A DNA stretch of 64,000 nt. Source: Callipepla californica brunnescens (lineage: Eukaryota > Chordata > Aves > Galliformes > Odontophoridae). This document shows positions 63,585 through 64,000 of this stretch, in pieces. The stretch is taken from assembly GCA_023055505.1 (NCBI GenBank), contig JALIRH010000050.1:1860001-1924000 (forward strand), written 5' to 3'. The position numbers and the translations under genes were made by a program. The first letter of the stretch is position 1, and every line of letters begins with the position of its first letter. A model generated the notes under the pieces. That model worked only from the letters and a program-made list of their open reading frames with translations, was not told where the DNA came from and made no database searches.

Positions 63585-64000
63585 GTTGTAGGAATCACCT
63601 GAGATATATAGAGTGACTAAAAATTACTGTGAGAATAATCATACTATTTGAATAAAAACTAGAATTAAATGTAGTAATGAAATTATATGAACGTAAAGGT
63701 CATTCTACCACAACATATCAGCAGAGCAGACCTTTTCTTTGATACCCAAAATATCAAATGTTCTAAAATATTACAGATGTGTTGTGTACTTTTGAAGTAA
63801 ATTTGGATATAGCACTGATGTCTAAGTGGTGTGCTGCAGTTATACCAATTCTGTATTTCATCTAATTGTTCTGCTGAACTAGAACACTTGATATTTTTGT
63901 TTTCAGACTGAAGCACTGGTGAGATCTGTTTTATTCACTATTACTTGAGTGGATTAACTTAGAATGTAATTGTGTATGATAGTGTGTGGATATGATACAT

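Larger units (their letters stand above)
62036..64000 (+). other. Right end of window, putative intron
   Basis: AT-rich, with no recognised gene. It has a poly-T run at about 62649-62668 and a (GA)n microsatellite at 63563-63584. The putative gene continues beyond the window. Confidence 0.45.

Noticed and set aside
1..64000. CRISPR arrays, operons, phage or bacterial mobile elements
   Set aside because: The sequence is vertebrate: CR1 LINEs, CpG island, splice-type signals and no dense long open frames. No spaced identical repeats of CRISPR type were seen.

Overview
This 64 kb window looks like AT-rich vertebrate (bird) nuclear DNA. The evidence is about ten CR1 LINE fragments on both strands, several ending in the CR1 octamer tail (ATTCTATG-type repeats), plus two mariner-like fragments that resemble the chicken Galluhop family. 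Together with low GC outside one CpG island, this points to a galliform macrochromosome, most likely Gallus or a close relative. The species is inferred from repeat families recognised by eye, not from a search.

Layout. Bases 1-45,200 are gene-poor. They hold degenerate CR1 copies, a mariner-like fragment, simple repeats and unremarkable AT-rich sequence. I found no recognisable protein-coding exon there. A few spans have good splice-site pairs (8398-8566, 20631-20661, 31127-31212) and are listed as low-confidence exon candidates only. Bases 45,240-47,120 form a strong CpG island, the only clear gene-control region. It contains a CCAAT box, a G-quadruplex-capable purine tract, an alternating GC/GT tract, and two good plus-strand splice donors (after 45,485 and after 46,309). 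The simplest reading is the promoter and non-coding first exon(s) of a plus-strand gene whose body lies to the right. Bases 47,120-64,000 would then be its long first intron. This region again holds old CR1 and mariner fragments, a perfect 25-bp inverted repeat forming a 72-nt hairpin (48,417-48,488), and one candidate internal exon (57,608-57,798). The gene cannot be named because no diagnostic coding exon is visible.

I found no new biological system. The observations most worth checking are the perfect hairpin in the putative intron, the two-promoter structure of the CpG island, and the possible exon at 57.6 kb. Most long open frames are chance frames in GC-rich DNA, antisense of CR1, or random AT-rich frames. 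They are not annotated as genes.
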